Notes under the pieces: generated by a model
Databases searched by the model: none
What the model was told of the DNA's origin: nothing
What the model saw: the letters and a program-made list of their open reading frames with translations, nothing else
Part shown: positions 1-9,100 of the stretch, piece after piece
Layout of the letters: every line of letters begins with the position of its first letter
Position numbering within the stretch: position 1 is the first letter of the stretch
Program-made: the position numbers and the translations under genes
Assembly: GCA_003252455.1 (NCBI GenBank)
Contig: QKED01000014.1
Span: 1-36,508 of the forward strand
Direction of reading: 5' to 3'
Length of the DNA stretch: 36,508 nucleotides
From: Gammaproteobacteria bacterium
GTDB taxonomy: Bacteria > Pseudomonadota > Gammaproteobacteria > Thiohalomonadales > Thiohalomonadaceae

Positions 1-3000
1 CCAGGGTGGCGCCGTTGCCGTCGCCTTCGACCAGCGTCGCGCCATCCAGGGTGACGCGGTAGGCGGCGACCCCGAGGTTGTCGCGCAACTGCACACTGAA
101 CTTGGCGGGCTGCCCCTCGTAGAGGCTGCTCTGCGGGGCGTTGACCTGCACGCTGGGGGCCTCGTCGTCGCCCAGCAGGGTGAGGGCGACACCGTCGGTC
201 ACCACCAGGTTCTCACCGCCATCTTCACCGCTCAGGTAGAGGGTGAAGGTCTCACCGGCGCGCGAGAGCAGTGTCTCGGGGAGCTTGATGCGCCCGCTCA
301 CCTCGACGTAGAAGCGCGAGCCGGTGACGATCTCACCGAAGGTGATGGGGTTGGCGCGGGTCACCTGTTCGGTGCGCTCCTTGCGCACCAGGGTCTGCCA
401 GTCGAGGTCGATGCGGCTGCCGCTGGCGTCCTCCAGGTAGGCGGTGAAGCTGCCCAGATAGTGGTTGTCGTCGCCGCTGGCGCGTAGCTCGAACGCCTCG
501 CCCGCCATCAGGCTGAAGGGGCCGTCGGGCAGGGTCAGCTGCAGCAGCGGCGGCTCGGCGTCGGGCTGTAGCTCGATGTCCACCCGTGCCTCGCCGGTCT
601 GACCGGCGCTGTCGGTGGCGATGAGGCGCAGCAGCGGGGCGCTACCGTCCGCCGCCAGGGCGGGCAGGCGCAGGGCGTAGGAGAGGTAGCCGGAGCTGTC
701 GAGGCTGGAGAGGGGGATCGACTTCTCACCCAACAGCGCGCCGCTGGCACTCTCGATGCGCAGCACCAAGCTGGCGAGGGCGCGGTCGTCGCTGACCAGG
801 GCGTTGAGGGTGGTGGAACTCCCCTCCTCCAGGCGGCTGCCCGCGGCGGGTTGCAGCAGGCGCACGCTGGGGGCGGCATCCACGCCGATCAGATAGGGCC
901 AGCTGAAGTGGGCCTGGTTACCGTAGTGGTCGGTCACCTCGCCGTCGATGGTGAGGCTGTCGCGCCCCTCGGCGGGGGTGAAACTGAAGCTGCCGCTGCG
1001 TTCGCCACTGCTGAGCCCCTCGACCTTCTGTACCTCGACGCCGTCGATGGTGAAGCGCAGGCTGGCGAGGCGGGTGTTGTCCACCGCGCGGTAGCTGAAG
1101 CTGACCGCCTCACCGGGGTAGAGCGAGCTGCCGACGGTGGGGCTGGTGAGGCTCAGGCTGGCGGCCTGGGTGTCGGGCTTGATGGTCAGGGTGGTGGTGA
1201 GCGGTTCTGAGCTGAGGCCACTGTTGTCGGTGACCACCACGCTCACCTCCAGGGTGGCGCTCGCGTTGGCCAGCGCCAGCGGGGCGAGGTCGAGGCGACT
1301 GCTCGCCACCACCTCGCTGCCGGGTTCGAGGCCACTGGCGGCGTCGAGGGTCTGCTCGGCGAGCGCCGTGCTGCTGCCTGCGAGGCGGTAGGTGACCACC
1401 AGCGACTCGACGCGACGGTCGTCGCGCGCCTGGAGCAGTAGCTCCACGGTTTGTGCCGGGAAGTAGGCGGGGCGCGAGGGGGTCAGGGTGACCAGGGTCG
1501 GGGCCGTGTCGCCCTGCACCTCGATGGTGAGCGCGGCGCGGTTCGCATTACCGCGCGCGTCGCTGGCGACCACCTCGATGGGGTAGCGGTTGTTCTCACT
1601 CGCGCCCAGATAGGCAGGCACGCGCACGATGCGCATGGCGGAGTAGGCGCGCAGGCTGCCGGGGATGCCCTGCGGGGCGAAGGCGTTGCCGCTGATCTGA
1701 TCGGCGGGGTCGCCGGTGAGCAGCAGGTGGTCGCCCATGTCGCGCACACCGCTGAGCAGCAGGGTGTCGATGCCGACGTTGTCGTAGCCGCTCACCTTGA
1801 TCACCGTGTCGACCTGCTCGACCACGCGGGCGATGCCCTGCCCGGCCTCGGTGGCGACCACCTCGGGGGCGACCAGGTTGAGCACCGGCGCCTCGCGGTC
1901 GGGGCCGACGGTGACCGCGACCACACTGCTCGCGCTCTGCTCGCCTTCGCGGTCGACCGCCACGCTGTAGAACTCCAGGCGCTGGTCCTGAGTCAGCCCG
2001 GCGGGGGCGTCGTAGTCGAGGGTGTAGGGGGCGGTGGTGTCGGAGCCGACCAGGCGACCGGCGGCGTAGAAGTCGACACGGGCGATGCCGAGGTCGTCGC
2101 TGGCGTTGGCCTCCAGGGCGATGGGCAGACCGGCGACCCACTGGCTACCGGCCTGGGGGCGCAGCATAGCGATGCTCGGTTTCTGGTTGCCACGCACCGG
2201 CAGCTCGACCACATCACTGGTGGCGAGGCGCCCGTGCAGGTCGGTGACCTGGGCTTCGAGGCGCAGGGTGGTGCCGAGCAGGTCGTCGTCCACCGCGATG
2301 GTGTAGCTGAGGGTGGTGCTCTGCAGGCCGCTATTGGCGGCGAAGCGGTTGTCCGGGTCCTGATAGCGTTCGCTGAAGCGGCTCTCGCCGTTGACCAGCA
2401 GCTCGACGTCGGCACCAGAGGCGAGCAGGTCGTCGCTCACCTCCAGGGTGACGGCGATCTGCTGACCGAGGGTGACGTTCTGCTGGTCCTGCGGGGCGCT
2501 GATGCGGATCGACGGCGCCTGGTTGGCCACCACGCGGATCAGGCGGCCCTCCATCTGGCCCACGGCGCCGTTGTTGCCGTAGACCTTGGCGCCCACGGCG
2601 AGGCTGGTCTCCTGGGTGGCGATCTCCGCCAGGGTGTGGTCGTAGTGCCAGACCATGGCGTAGGTGGCGCGCTCACCATCGGCGTTCTGTGCCGGGACCA
2701 TGCGCTTCTCGACGCTGGGGAAGCGCGTCTCGCCGAGGGTGCGACCATCCAGGGTGAAGACCACGCGGCTGACATCGTTGGAGACCGCATCGAAGCTGTC
2801 GAACAGCTTGACCAGTTGCAGGCGCACGACGCCGCCCTCGACGTGGCGCTCCAGATTGCTCGGCGTCTCCCAGCTCAGCTCGGGGGCGGTGAGCACGGTT
2901 TTCTGCGCTACAGACAAGGCGAGCGGCGCGCTACGGGTGGTCTGCCCGGCGCTGTCGACCACCTCGGCCTGTAGCGAGAGGGTCTGGTTGACCATCTCCT

Positions 3001-4654
3001 CGGCCAGTCCCAGCTCCAGCTGGTAGGGGGCGGCGCTACGCCGACCGACCACGGCGCCATCGAGCAGGAAGCGCACCTCCTGCACGGCGACATCGTCCTC
3101 GGCGGCGGCAGAGAGGAGGAAGGTCCCCCCCACCTGGCGGCTGCCACTGCCGCTGAGGGTGACCGTGGGGGCGGCATCTTCGGCCAGCACCGGCAGGGTG
3201 AGCAGTGCTTCGTCGAGGTCGGCGACACCGATGGTCAGGCTCACCGGCGCCTCGCTACCGATGGTGGCGAGGGCGGTGAGGCCGCCCTTGGCATCGACGC
3301 TCAAGAGTGCGGCGGCGCTCTCCTCCACCCTGTAGGTGAGGTCGAGCTGACCACCGAGGGGCATACGACTGTCGTCGTCGAACACCGCCACCAGGGCGGG
3401 CGGGTCGACGCGGGTGTTGAGGCTCGGCAGCAGCAGCCTCCCCTCCCCGTCCAGACCCTCGGCCTCCAGCCCCACCAACTGCTTGTTGAGCGCCACCTCG
3501 ACGGCGACGCTGACCGGCTCGACACCGGGATAGGCGACGGTGATGGTCACCGCGCTGCCTGCGGTGGCGGCCAGCGGCGTGACCAGACCCGAGGCGGAGA
3601 CGCTGACCAGTTCCGGGTTCGAGGAGCTGTAGCTGAGACCGGCGCTGTCACCGGCCAGGGCGGTGAGGCCACGGAAGGCGAAATCCACCGAGGGGGTGAG
3701 GCTGGCACGCTGCAACAGATTGGTGAACAGCAGGGTGCTGGGGGCGACCTGCAGGGCATTGGCGCTCTCGACCACGTCGCTACCGGTAAAGGCGACGCGG
3801 GAGAGGGATTGGCGGTTGCCGCTGGCATCCACCGCCTCGATGTCGGCCAGCACCAGGCCGTCGTGGGCGATGGTGGCGGCGTCGAGGGTGAAGCGCACCG
3901 GCAGGGCGAGGGAGAAGCGCGTCTGGCCGTCGGCGCTCGGGGTGACGCTGACGCTACCGCTGCTGTCGGCGAAGTGGCCGCCGCTATTGATCACCTGGTC
4001 GACCACACCGCCATAGCGGCGCAGCTCGGAGGCGAGCAGGCCGACCACGCGGAAGTTGACGCGGCTGAGGTCCACGTCGTCCGTGGCCACGGCGCTGACC
4101 ACCAACTGCTGCACGCCGCCCGTGGCGAGCAGCGAGACGCCCTCGAAGCTCAGCTCCGGGGCGCTCGACTCGATGGCGAAGGATTCGCTGTGCAACTGGC
4201 GACTCCCATCGCTGAACTGCACGGTCAGTTGCGGCTCGAAGCGACCCTCACCGGTGAGCACGAAGTCTCCCTCGCAGGCGAGGGGGGCGTCGGCCACGCG
4301 GCGCAGGTCACCGAGGGCCAGACTCTGGCGGCTCCCACCCGCCTCCAGGGTCACTGCCTCGACGCGCGAGCAGTCGTGGATGTGTGCGATGTAGTCGACG
4401 CGCTCGGCGTAGCTGCCGAGCGGGCTGGCGACGCGCAGGTCGACCTCCACCGCGCAGGCGCTACCGACGACGAGGCCGAGGGCGACCAGCCCGGCGGCAC
4501 CGAGCCGATGCCAGTGGCGCCGCGGCCATGTCGTCCCTCCACGGGTGCGTGACGGGCACCACGACGACGTCGGCCGAGGCCGAGAGCCTCGGGCATGGGC
4601 GTGGCGCAGAGCCTGAAGAAGGGTACGCAGGGGGTTGCTGGCGTTGGAACTCAT
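1..4654 (-). CDS. Giant secreted/surface protein with bacterial Ig-like repeats (5' part; C-terminus outside window)
   Basis: One frame stays open from 4654 to the left edge (at least 1,551 codons, no stop seen). The start at 4654 (ATG) or GTG 4660 follows an in-frame TGA. Residues about 52-68 are a hydrophobic signal-like segment ending GSACA, after an unusually long basic N-terminal stretch. A BIG2-like domain lies near residues 298-395 (SNPELVSVSASGLVTPL). From about residue 490 come roughly 100-residue Ig-like units of the Big_7 type, for example near 494 (EDDVAVQEVRFLLDG), 822 (ASDDLGIARVDFYAAGRLVG), 1163, 1259 and 1501; each has an AP.V opening and an SDD..(I/L)..V core. Known: such arrays act as stalks in adhesins and exported enzymes. 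Inferred: extracellular or outer-membrane protein. The function-bearing C-terminus, such as an RTX/T1SS signal or anchor, cannot be seen. Confidence 0.85.
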   Translation of the reverse strand, partial: MSSNASNPLRTLLQALRHAHARGSRPRPTSSWCPSRTRGGTTWPRRHWHRLGAAGLVALGLVVGSACAVEVDLRVASPLGSYAERVDYIAHIHDCSRVEAVTLEAGGSRQSLALGDLRRVADAPLACEGDFVLTGEGRFEPQLTVQFSDGSRQLHSESFAIESSAPELSFEGVSLLATGGVQQLVVSAVATDDVDLSRVNFRVVGLLASELRRYGGVVDQVINSGGHFADSSGSVSVTPSADGQTRFSLALPVRFTLDAATIAHDGLVLADIEAVDASGNRQSLSRVAFTGSDVVESANALQVAPSTLLFTNLLQRASLTPSVDFAFRGLTALAGDSAGLSYSSSNPELVSVSASGLVTPLAATAGSAVTITVAYPGVEPVSVAVEVALNKQLVGLEAEGLDGEGRLLLPSLNTRVDPPALVAVFDDDSRMPLGGQLDLTYRVEESAAALLSVDAKGGLTALATIGSEAPVSLTIGVADLDEALLTLPVLAEDAAPTVTLSGSGSRQVGGTFLLSAAAEDDVAVQEVRFLLDGAVVGRRSAAPYQLELGLAEEMVNQTLSLQAEVVDSAGQTTRSAPLALSVAQKTVLTAPELSWETPSNLERHVEGGVVRLQLVKLFDSFDAVSNDVSRVVFTLDGRTLGETRFPSVEKRMVPAQNADGERATYAMVWHYDHTLAEIATQETSLAVGAKVYGNNGAVGQMEGRLIRVVANQAPSIRISAPQDQQNVTLGQQIAVTLEVSDDLLASGADVELLVNGESRFSERYQDPDNRFAANSGLQSTTLSYTIAVDDDLLGTTLRLEAQVTDLHGRLATSDVVELPVRGNQKPSIAMLRPQAGSQWVAGLPIALEANASDDLGIARVDFYAAGRLVGSDTTAPYTLDYDAPAGLTQDQRLEFYSVAVDREGEQSASSVVAVTVGPDREAPVLNLVAPEVVATEAGQGIARVVEQVDTVIKVSGYDNVGIDTLLLSGVRDMGDHLLLTGDPADQISGNAFAPQGIPGSLRAYSAMRIVRVPAYLGASENNRYPIEVVASDARGNANRAALTIEVQGDTAPTLVTLTPSRPAYFPAQTVELLLQARDDRRVESLVVTYRLAGSSTALAEQTLDAASGLEPGSEVVASSRLDLAPLALANASATLEVSVVVTDNSGLSSEPLTTTLTIKPDTQAASLSLTSPTVGSSLYPGEAVSFSYRAVDNTRLASLRFTIDGVEVQKVEGLSSGERSGSFSFTPAEGRDSLTIDGEVTDHYGNQAHFSWPYLIGVDAAPSVRLLQPAAGSRLEEGSSTTLNALVSDDRALASLVLRIESASGALLGEKSIPLSSLDSSGYLSYALRLPALAADGSAPLLRLIATDSAGQTGEARVDIELQPDAEPPLLQLTLPDGPFSLMAGEAFELRASGDDNHYLGSFTAYLEDASGSRIDLDWQTLVRKERTEQVTRANPITFGEIVTGSRFYVEVSGRIKLPETLLSRAGETFTLYLSGEDGGENLVVTDGVALTLLGDDEAPSVQVNAPQSSLYEGQPAKFSVQLRDNLGVAAYRVTLDGATLVEGDGNGATL

Positions 4655-4783
4655 CGTCACTCATCCCGTCAAATGCACGATGCGCACGGGGACCGCCCCC
4701 GGAGCGCGTGGGAACGGGAACCCTAAGGATGAGAAGTTAAGGGTTTGTTACAGCCATATGGCGGGCGCCACAATTCTAGCTAA

Positions 4784-4795
4784 TTGCATATGCAA
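4784..4795. promoter_or_regulatory. Palindrome TTGCATATGCAA, possible operator
   Basis: This is a perfect 12-bp palindrome in an AT-rich patch about 130 bp upstream of the giant surface-protein start. Position and symmetry would suit a dimeric regulator site, but no regulator or box family is recognised. Confidence 0.25.
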
Positions 4796-5215
4796 ATGAC
4801 CGCCTGCGGCACATAGACACTAACGTCAATAATGCGCAACACAATATGCGTCGTGGTTCTAACCAACGCTAGGTGACTGATAACACTCAGATCCTCCGGG
4901 CCACCTAGGGCAAGACACCTAGGTCGAACGGTGCGCCCACCATCAGCGATATGAATAGGCTCCATCAGTCGCCGTTTATCAGAAATCGGAGCAAACACAC
5001 TGTCGATAGGGTGGGATGGGGTGTAGGCAGTACCCGACTGCCGGGGTCATCTTCAGGCCCACAGCTCGGCGATGACCGATTCGCGACGCGGCGCCGCGCG
5101 GGTCGAGTGCGGGCAGAGGGGTGAGAATCGGAGTCAGGGCGCGGCCCGTACCGCCGCCCCGCGTGACATCGGTTCGAGGTTGCCCTCGGACACCCCAGGG
5201 CAACCGCATACTTTT

Positions 5216-5350
5216 GCCACAGAGGCACGGAGGAGACGCAGAGGCGGTATTCCGGCGCGGGTGTATATTGAAGTGCACCGCTCCACCTATTCGGGCAGCC
5301 ACTCCCATGCACCCATAACGATTTTTCCGTCTCCTCTGTGTCTGCGTGGC
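5216..5350. repeat. MITE/REP-like element with 22-bp imperfect terminal inverted repeats
   Basis: The left arm (5216-5237) and right arm (5329-5350) are inverted copies with the pattern GCCAC..AG.CAC.GAGGAGAC, differing at about four positions. They enclose about 91 bp with no ORF. The CCACAGAGGCAC / TCTGTGTCTGCGTGG character resembles a repeat family scattered through intergenic regions of many environmental bacteria (recollection, not searched). A 14-bp piece of the left side (AGGAGACGCAGAGG) recurs at 33232-33245. It is probably a non-autonomous, transposase-mobilised or REP-type element; no transposase is in the window. Confidence 0.6.
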
Positions 5351-5486
5351 TGATTTTCAGCCGTTCGGGCAAAGTATGCGCTGGCCCTATCGGACACCCC
5401 GGCGCCGGGGCCGTCGCCACGCGCACTCTGTTAGTATGTCGGCCTACAGCACGCGCCCTCCCCCCTACGAGCAGCCGACCGCCCCC

Positions 5487-6752
5487 ATGTCACAGACCAT
5501 CCCCCACATCGTGCTCACCGCCAAGCGCCTGGAGATCGACGAGCTGGCGCGTATCCAGACCCGCACGCACCTGTTTGGCGTGGTCGGAGAGATGATCCAT
5601 GTGCTGCAACTGGAGCGTGGCGCCTCCAGCCTCTACCTCGCCTCCAGCGGGGTACGCTTCGAGGGGGAGCTGACGCAGTTGGTGCGCGAGACCGAGCAGG
5701 TGGAGCAACGGCTGCGTCAGGTGCTCGACGAGGAGCTGGAGAACGCCGCCCACTCGAATGCCAAGATCATCTCACTCATCGGTTGGGTGGTACTCGGCCT
5801 CGACGCCCTCCCCGAGCTGCGCGAACGGGTGCGCCACCACCGTCTACAGGGGCACGCCTCGGTGGCGGCCTTCAGCCGCCTCATCGCTGGGTTGATCGCC
5901 CTCATCTTCGAGCTGGCGGACGCGGCGGTGGACCCGACCATCTCGCGCCTGTTGGTGGGGCTGTTCAATCTCATCGAGGGCAAGGAGCTGGCGGGCCAAG
6001 AGCGTGCGGTGGGCTCCCTCGCCTTTGGCGCCGGGCTCATCGAGGGCTCGGTGCAGCAGCGCAGCCTGCATCTGGTGGAGGCGCAGCGGCGTAGCCTGCT
6101 GGTGTTTCAGGAGTTCAGCGACGCGGCCATCGTCGCGCGCTGGCAGCGCTTCGAGGCCTCACCGACCATGAAGACGTTGGAGCAGTTGCGTCGGCGCCTG
6201 CACAACGCCCGCGCCGGCGGACGCATCGATGCCGAGTTGAGTCAGAGCTGGTTCGACTGCTGTAGCGCGCGTATCGGCGAGATGTGGTCGATCCAGCGCG
6301 AGCTGGTGGAGGCGATGCAGCGTCACTGCGCCGCGCAGATCGAGGCGGCCGAGCAGGCCCTGGAGGATGCACAGGGGCTGGTGCGCAAGCTGCGCGAGAA
6401 CCCACCGGCACGCGCCGAGGCGATCGACCACTTCTTCGACCCCGACCTGCCCATCGAGCAGTCGTTGGCGATGCGTAGCGAGGGTCAGGGGGCGATGGGA
6501 CCGGCAGGGGGGGTGATCGAGCTGCTCCAGGCACAGTCCCTACACCTGGCCAAGGTGGAGGACGAGCTGGCGGAGGCGAAGCGCGCGCTCAACGAGCGCA
6601 AGGTGATCGAACGGGCCAAGGGCATCCTCATGGCGCGCATGAACATCAGCGAGGCCGAGGCGCACAAACAGATGCGCAAGCTGGCGATGGACAAGAACCA
6701 GCGCCTGGTGGAGGTGGGGCAGACGGTGCTGAAGATAGTCGGTCATCCCTGA
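5487..6752 (+). CDS. nasR: NIT-ANTAR nitrate-responsive transcription antiterminator (NasR-like)
   Basis: This 421-residue protein combines an N-terminal helical nitrate/nitrite-sensing NIT domain (about 30-270) with a C-terminal ANTAR RNA-binding domain (about 361-417; VIERAKGILMARMNISEAEA). The two NIT arginine signatures are present: LERGASSLYLAS (R44) and AGQERAVGSLAFGAG (R173). They correspond to the residues that bind nitrate in Klebsiella NasR. Known: nitrate-bound NasR grips a two-hairpin leader and prevents termination. The ATG at 5487 gives the usual family length; an upstream in-frame ATG at 5436 is possible, and no strong ribosome-binding site decides between them. The gene converges on the cyanase gene with 23 bp between stop codons, and its likely target is the leader at 10010-10193. 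The symbol rests on domain architecture; orthology is not proven. Confidence 0.9.
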   Translation: MSQTIPHIVLTAKRLEIDELARIQTRTHLFGVVGEMIHVLQLERGASSLYLASSGVRFEGELTQLVRETEQVEQRLRQVLDEELENAAHSNAKIISLIGWVVLGLDALPELRERVRHHRLQGHASVAAFSRLIAGLIALIFELADAAVDPTISRLLVGLFNLIEGKELAGQERAVGSLAFGAGLIEGSVQQRSLHLVEAQRRSLLVFQEFSDAAIVARWQRFEASPTMKTLEQLRRRLHNARAGGRIDAELSQSWFDCCSARIGEMWSIQRELVEAMQRHCAAQIEAAEQALEDAQGLVRKLRENPPARAEAIDHFFDPDLPIEQSLAMRSEGQGAMGPAGGVIELLQAQSLHLAKVEDELAEAKRALNERKVIERAKGILMARMNISEAEAHKQMRKLAMDKNQRLVEVGQTVLKIVGHP

Positions 6753-6775
6753 CCTGTGTGTATCCGCGTCGCGGT

Positions 6776-7216
6776 TTACCAACTCTTGTAGGGGAGGAAT
6801 TTACCGCTCATGGTCACCTTGACGCGGTCGCCGGCGGGGTTCTTCTCCTTGTCGATGTGCATGGAGAAGTCGATGGCGCTCATGATGCCGTCACCGAACT
6901 TCTCGTGGATCAGCTCCTTGATGGTCTCGCCGTAGACGCCGACGATCTCGTACCAGCGGTAGATCACCGGGTCGGTGGGCACGCTCTTCTCCCAGCTCTT
7001 GTGCGGAAAGGCCTGCAGGGCGAGGCTCACCTCGCCAGGGAGACCCAGCACGGCACACACCTTGTCGGCGTACTCGGGCTTGAGGCTGTTCATGCCCAGG
7101 CACGCAGAGGTGAGAAACACGGGGGCGAGGCCCACCTGCTCGGCCAGTGCCTCCCAGCCCATGCCGGTAGCGCTCTTGGCCACCATCACGGCCTCGGTCA
7201 TCTCGATCTTATTCAT
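6776..7216 (-). CDS. cynS: Cyanate hydratase (cyanase)
   Basis: This 146-residue cytoplasmic enzyme is expected to convert cyanate and bicarbonate to carbamate and CO2, with carbamate decaying to ammonia, so it detoxifies cyanate and supplies nitrogen. The family catalytic triad is visible: R87 and E90 in YRWYEIVGVYGE and S113 in IMSAIDF, offset by nine from E. coli R96/E99/S122. The N-terminal helical domain (TEAVMVAKSATGMGWEALAEQVG) and the C-terminal FLPYKSW also match. The ATG at 7216 is preceded by GGAGA at good spacing; the in-frame upstream extension is not conserved-looking. It is the last gene of the FNT-kinase-cyanase run, 85 bp after the kinase stop. No cynT carbonic anhydrase or cynR is adjacent, which is atypical. 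Confidence 0.96.
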   Translation of the reverse strand: MNKIEMTEAVMVAKSATGMGWEALAEQVGLAPVFLTSACLGMNSLKPEYADKVCAVLGLPGEVSLALQAFPHKSWEKSVPTDPVIYRWYEIVGVYGETIKELIHEKFGDGIMSAIDFSMHIDKEKNPAGDRVKVTMSGKFLPYKSW

Positions 7217-7301
7217 CGGCTTCTCCTCTCGGTCGGGGTTGTCATCGACCCGGCGCCAGCTCATGGCCAGCACCGGGGCGGCTTGCTTAGCGTAGGCGGC
7301 G

Positions 7302-9044
7302 CTAGCCGCCGGTAAAGTAGGGGTGGGTGCTCGCCAGCGCGATGAGCATGAGGAAGAGCAGTAGGGCGGTCATCTTCCACACCAGGATCGGGTGGCTCTC
7401 CAGCAGTGGTGGGCGCCCCTTGCGCATGAACTCGGCGTTGGGTGTGCGTAGGTCGTGGATGAACTCACTCAGCTCGTCTTGGCGCTTGTAGGGGTTGGGG
7501 TTGAGTGCCTTCTTCAGCGCCTCGTCGATCCAGGCGGGGATGGTGCGTTCGTCGTCCAGTACGCTTGCATAGACCAGGCGGTGTTGTGCGGCGCGGGTCG
7601 TCGCGCGGGCCACCTGGGTGCCGTAGGGGGTGCGCCCGGAGAGCATCTGGTAGGTGATTACGGCCAGTGAGAAGAGGTCGGAGCGCGCCGTGGCCGGCTC
7701 GCCGATGAAGTACTCCGGGGCAGAGTAGAGGGCAGTACCGAGGATCGGCGGCTGCTCGACCAGGTTAGTGGCCTCGGCGATGCCGGCCACGCGCACCGAG
7801 CCGAAGTCGATGATCTTCACCGTGCCGTGCTGGTCGAGCATGATGTTGTTGGGGCGCAGGTCCTGGTGCAGCATCTCCTGACGATGGAGCGCCTGCAGCC
7901 CCTTGGCCACCTGCTCGACGATGTTGCGCACCGTCTCCAGTGGCGGGTGCGGGTTGTCGGCCATCCACTGATTGAGACTCTTGCCCTCGATATATTCGCT
8001 GACGATGTAGAGGTAGTTGCGCTTGCGCGTCAGTGCACACGGCTTGAGCAGGTGCGCGCTCTCCACGCGCCGCGCCACCCACTCCTCCATGAGGAATCGC
8101 TCCAGGTAGGCCGCGTCGTGGCGCAGGTCCACCGAGGGCAGTTTGAGCACCACCGAGTGACCGCTCTCCTCGTCGCGCGCCAGGTAGACGTGGCTACGGC
8201 TACTGCGCTGCAGCTCGCGCAGGATCTCGAAGCCGTCGAAGCGCATGCGCGGGCTCAGTTCGGGGGGAAACGGCAGGCTGTCGAGCTGTGACTGCAGCTC
8301 ACCCAACTGGTGGTTGGGCAGGCCGTCCACGCGCACGATCTGGATCGTCAGGTTGTCGCCACTGCCCTGTGCGTAGGCCTCCTCGACGACCGCCTGGGCG
8401 ACACCGTCGAGGTCGTAGCGCTGACGGTTGAGACACTCGATGATGAAGCGCGGCTCGACGAACTCGTAGACCCCGTCGGTGGCGAGGATATAGGTGTCAC
8501 CCTGCTCCAGAGGCAGGGCCCGATACTCCACCTCGACCCGGTCGCGCATACCCAGGGCGCGCGCCAGATAGCTCTTTTCGCGCGAGACCCACAGACGATG
8601 GTCCTCGGTGAGCTGTTCGAGGCTGTCGCCGACGACGCGGTAGACGCGCGCATCGCCGGCGTGAAAGATGTGCGCCGTGGTGGATTTGAGCACCAGGGCG
8701 GTGAAGGTGCAGACGTAGCCCTTATCCATGTCGTAGCGGTAGGGGCCATTGCGCGTCTGCGCGTAGAGCCAGGAGTTGGTCGCTTCGAGCACCTTGATCG
8801 CGGCACTCTTTACCGACCACGCCTCGGAGGTGGAGTAGTAGTCCTCCAGGAAGCCGGTCACCGAGGTCTGGCTCGCCTCCTGGCTGACTTGGCTGCTGCT
8901 GATCCCGTCCGCCAGCGCCACCACCACGCCCTTGGCGCTGAGGAGCGGCTCTTCAGGCACCATCACCGCGTGAAAGTCCTGATTGACGGCCTTTCGTCCC
9001 TTGTCGGAGTACTGGCCGATGGCGAGGTTGAGCTGGGCGGACAT
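7302..9044 (-). CDS. Bifunctional PP2C phosphatase - Ser/Thr protein kinase, C-terminal membrane anchor
   Basis: This is a 580-residue fusion. Residues about 5-240 are a PP2C phosphatase with its metal-binding set: D23 (NQD), D46 (LADG), D131 (HAGDARVY), D190 (ATDG) and D230-N231 (GDN). Residues about 268-530 are a Hanks-type kinase: K301 (VVLKLPS), HQDLRPNN with D395, D413-FG and APE at 442-444. The nucleotide loop (ELQRSSRSHVYLA) lacks the usual glycines. A hydrophobic segment (about 553-572) followed by a short tail should anchor it in the inner membrane. Known: a kinase of this architecture sits beside nitrite/nitrate assimilation genes in Pseudomonas (PA1782 region), which fits the FNT channel upstream. 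The ATG at 9044 has GGAGA upstream. Substrates are unknown; it may set phosphorylation of the transporter or another assimilation protein (inference). Confidence 0.93.
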   Translation of the reverse strand: MSAQLNLAIGQYSDKGRKAVNQDFHAVMVPEEPLLSAKGVVVALADGISSSQVSQEASQTSVTGFLEDYYSTSEAWSVKSAAIKVLEATNSWLYAQTRNGPYRYDMDKGYVCTFTALVLKSTTAHIFHAGDARVYRVVGDSLEQLTEDHRLWVSREKSYLARALGMRDRVEVEYRALPLEQGDTYILATDGVYEFVEPRFIIECLNRQRYDLDGVAQAVVEEAYAQGSGDNLTIQIVRVDGLPNHQLGELQSQLDSLPFPPELSPRMRFDGFEILRELQRSSRSHVYLARDEESGHSVVLKLPSVDLRHDAAYLERFLMEEWVARRVESAHLLKPCALTRKRNYLYIVSEYIEGKSLNQWMADNPHPPLETVRNIVEQVAKGLQALHRQEMLHQDLRPNNIMLDQHGTVKIIDFGSVRVAGIAEATNLVEQPPILGTALYSAPEYFIGEPATARSDLFSLAVITYQMLSGRTPYGTQVARATTRAAQHRLVYASVLDDERTIPAWIDEALKKALNPNPYKRQDELSEFIHDLRTPNAEFMRKGRPPLLESHPILVWKMTALLLFLMLIALASTHPYFTGG

Positions 9045-9100
9045 AGGGTCTCCGTAGCGTCACGCACCCGGCCCGTGGGGCCGGATACGTCGGGTCGTGC

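Larger units (their letters stand above)
4661..5486. other. 826-bp gene-free region between divergent genes
   Basis: No convincing ORF is present; the short frames are not supported by start signals or protein families. The left half is AT-richer and should hold the promoter of the giant surface protein (minus). It contains a perfect 12-bp palindrome TTGCATATGCAA (4784-4795) and three copies of a CACCTAG core (inverted at 4869-4875, direct at 4902-4908 and 4916-4922). The right half holds a 9-bp perfect stem-loop (5178-5186 with 5197-5205) and the inverted-repeat element 5216-5350, and then presumably the promoter of the NIT-ANTAR gene. I could not identify a clean -35/-10 pair. Confidence 0.6.

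Noticed and set aside
1451-2974. 507-codon plus-strand frame at the left end
   Set aside because: It is the reverse shadow of the Ig-like repeat gene, which runs open through the entire region on the minus strand.
4965-5426. Overlapping short ORFs around the inverted-repeat element
   Set aside because: They run through the repeat arms, overlap each other on both strands and have no start signals or protein similarity.
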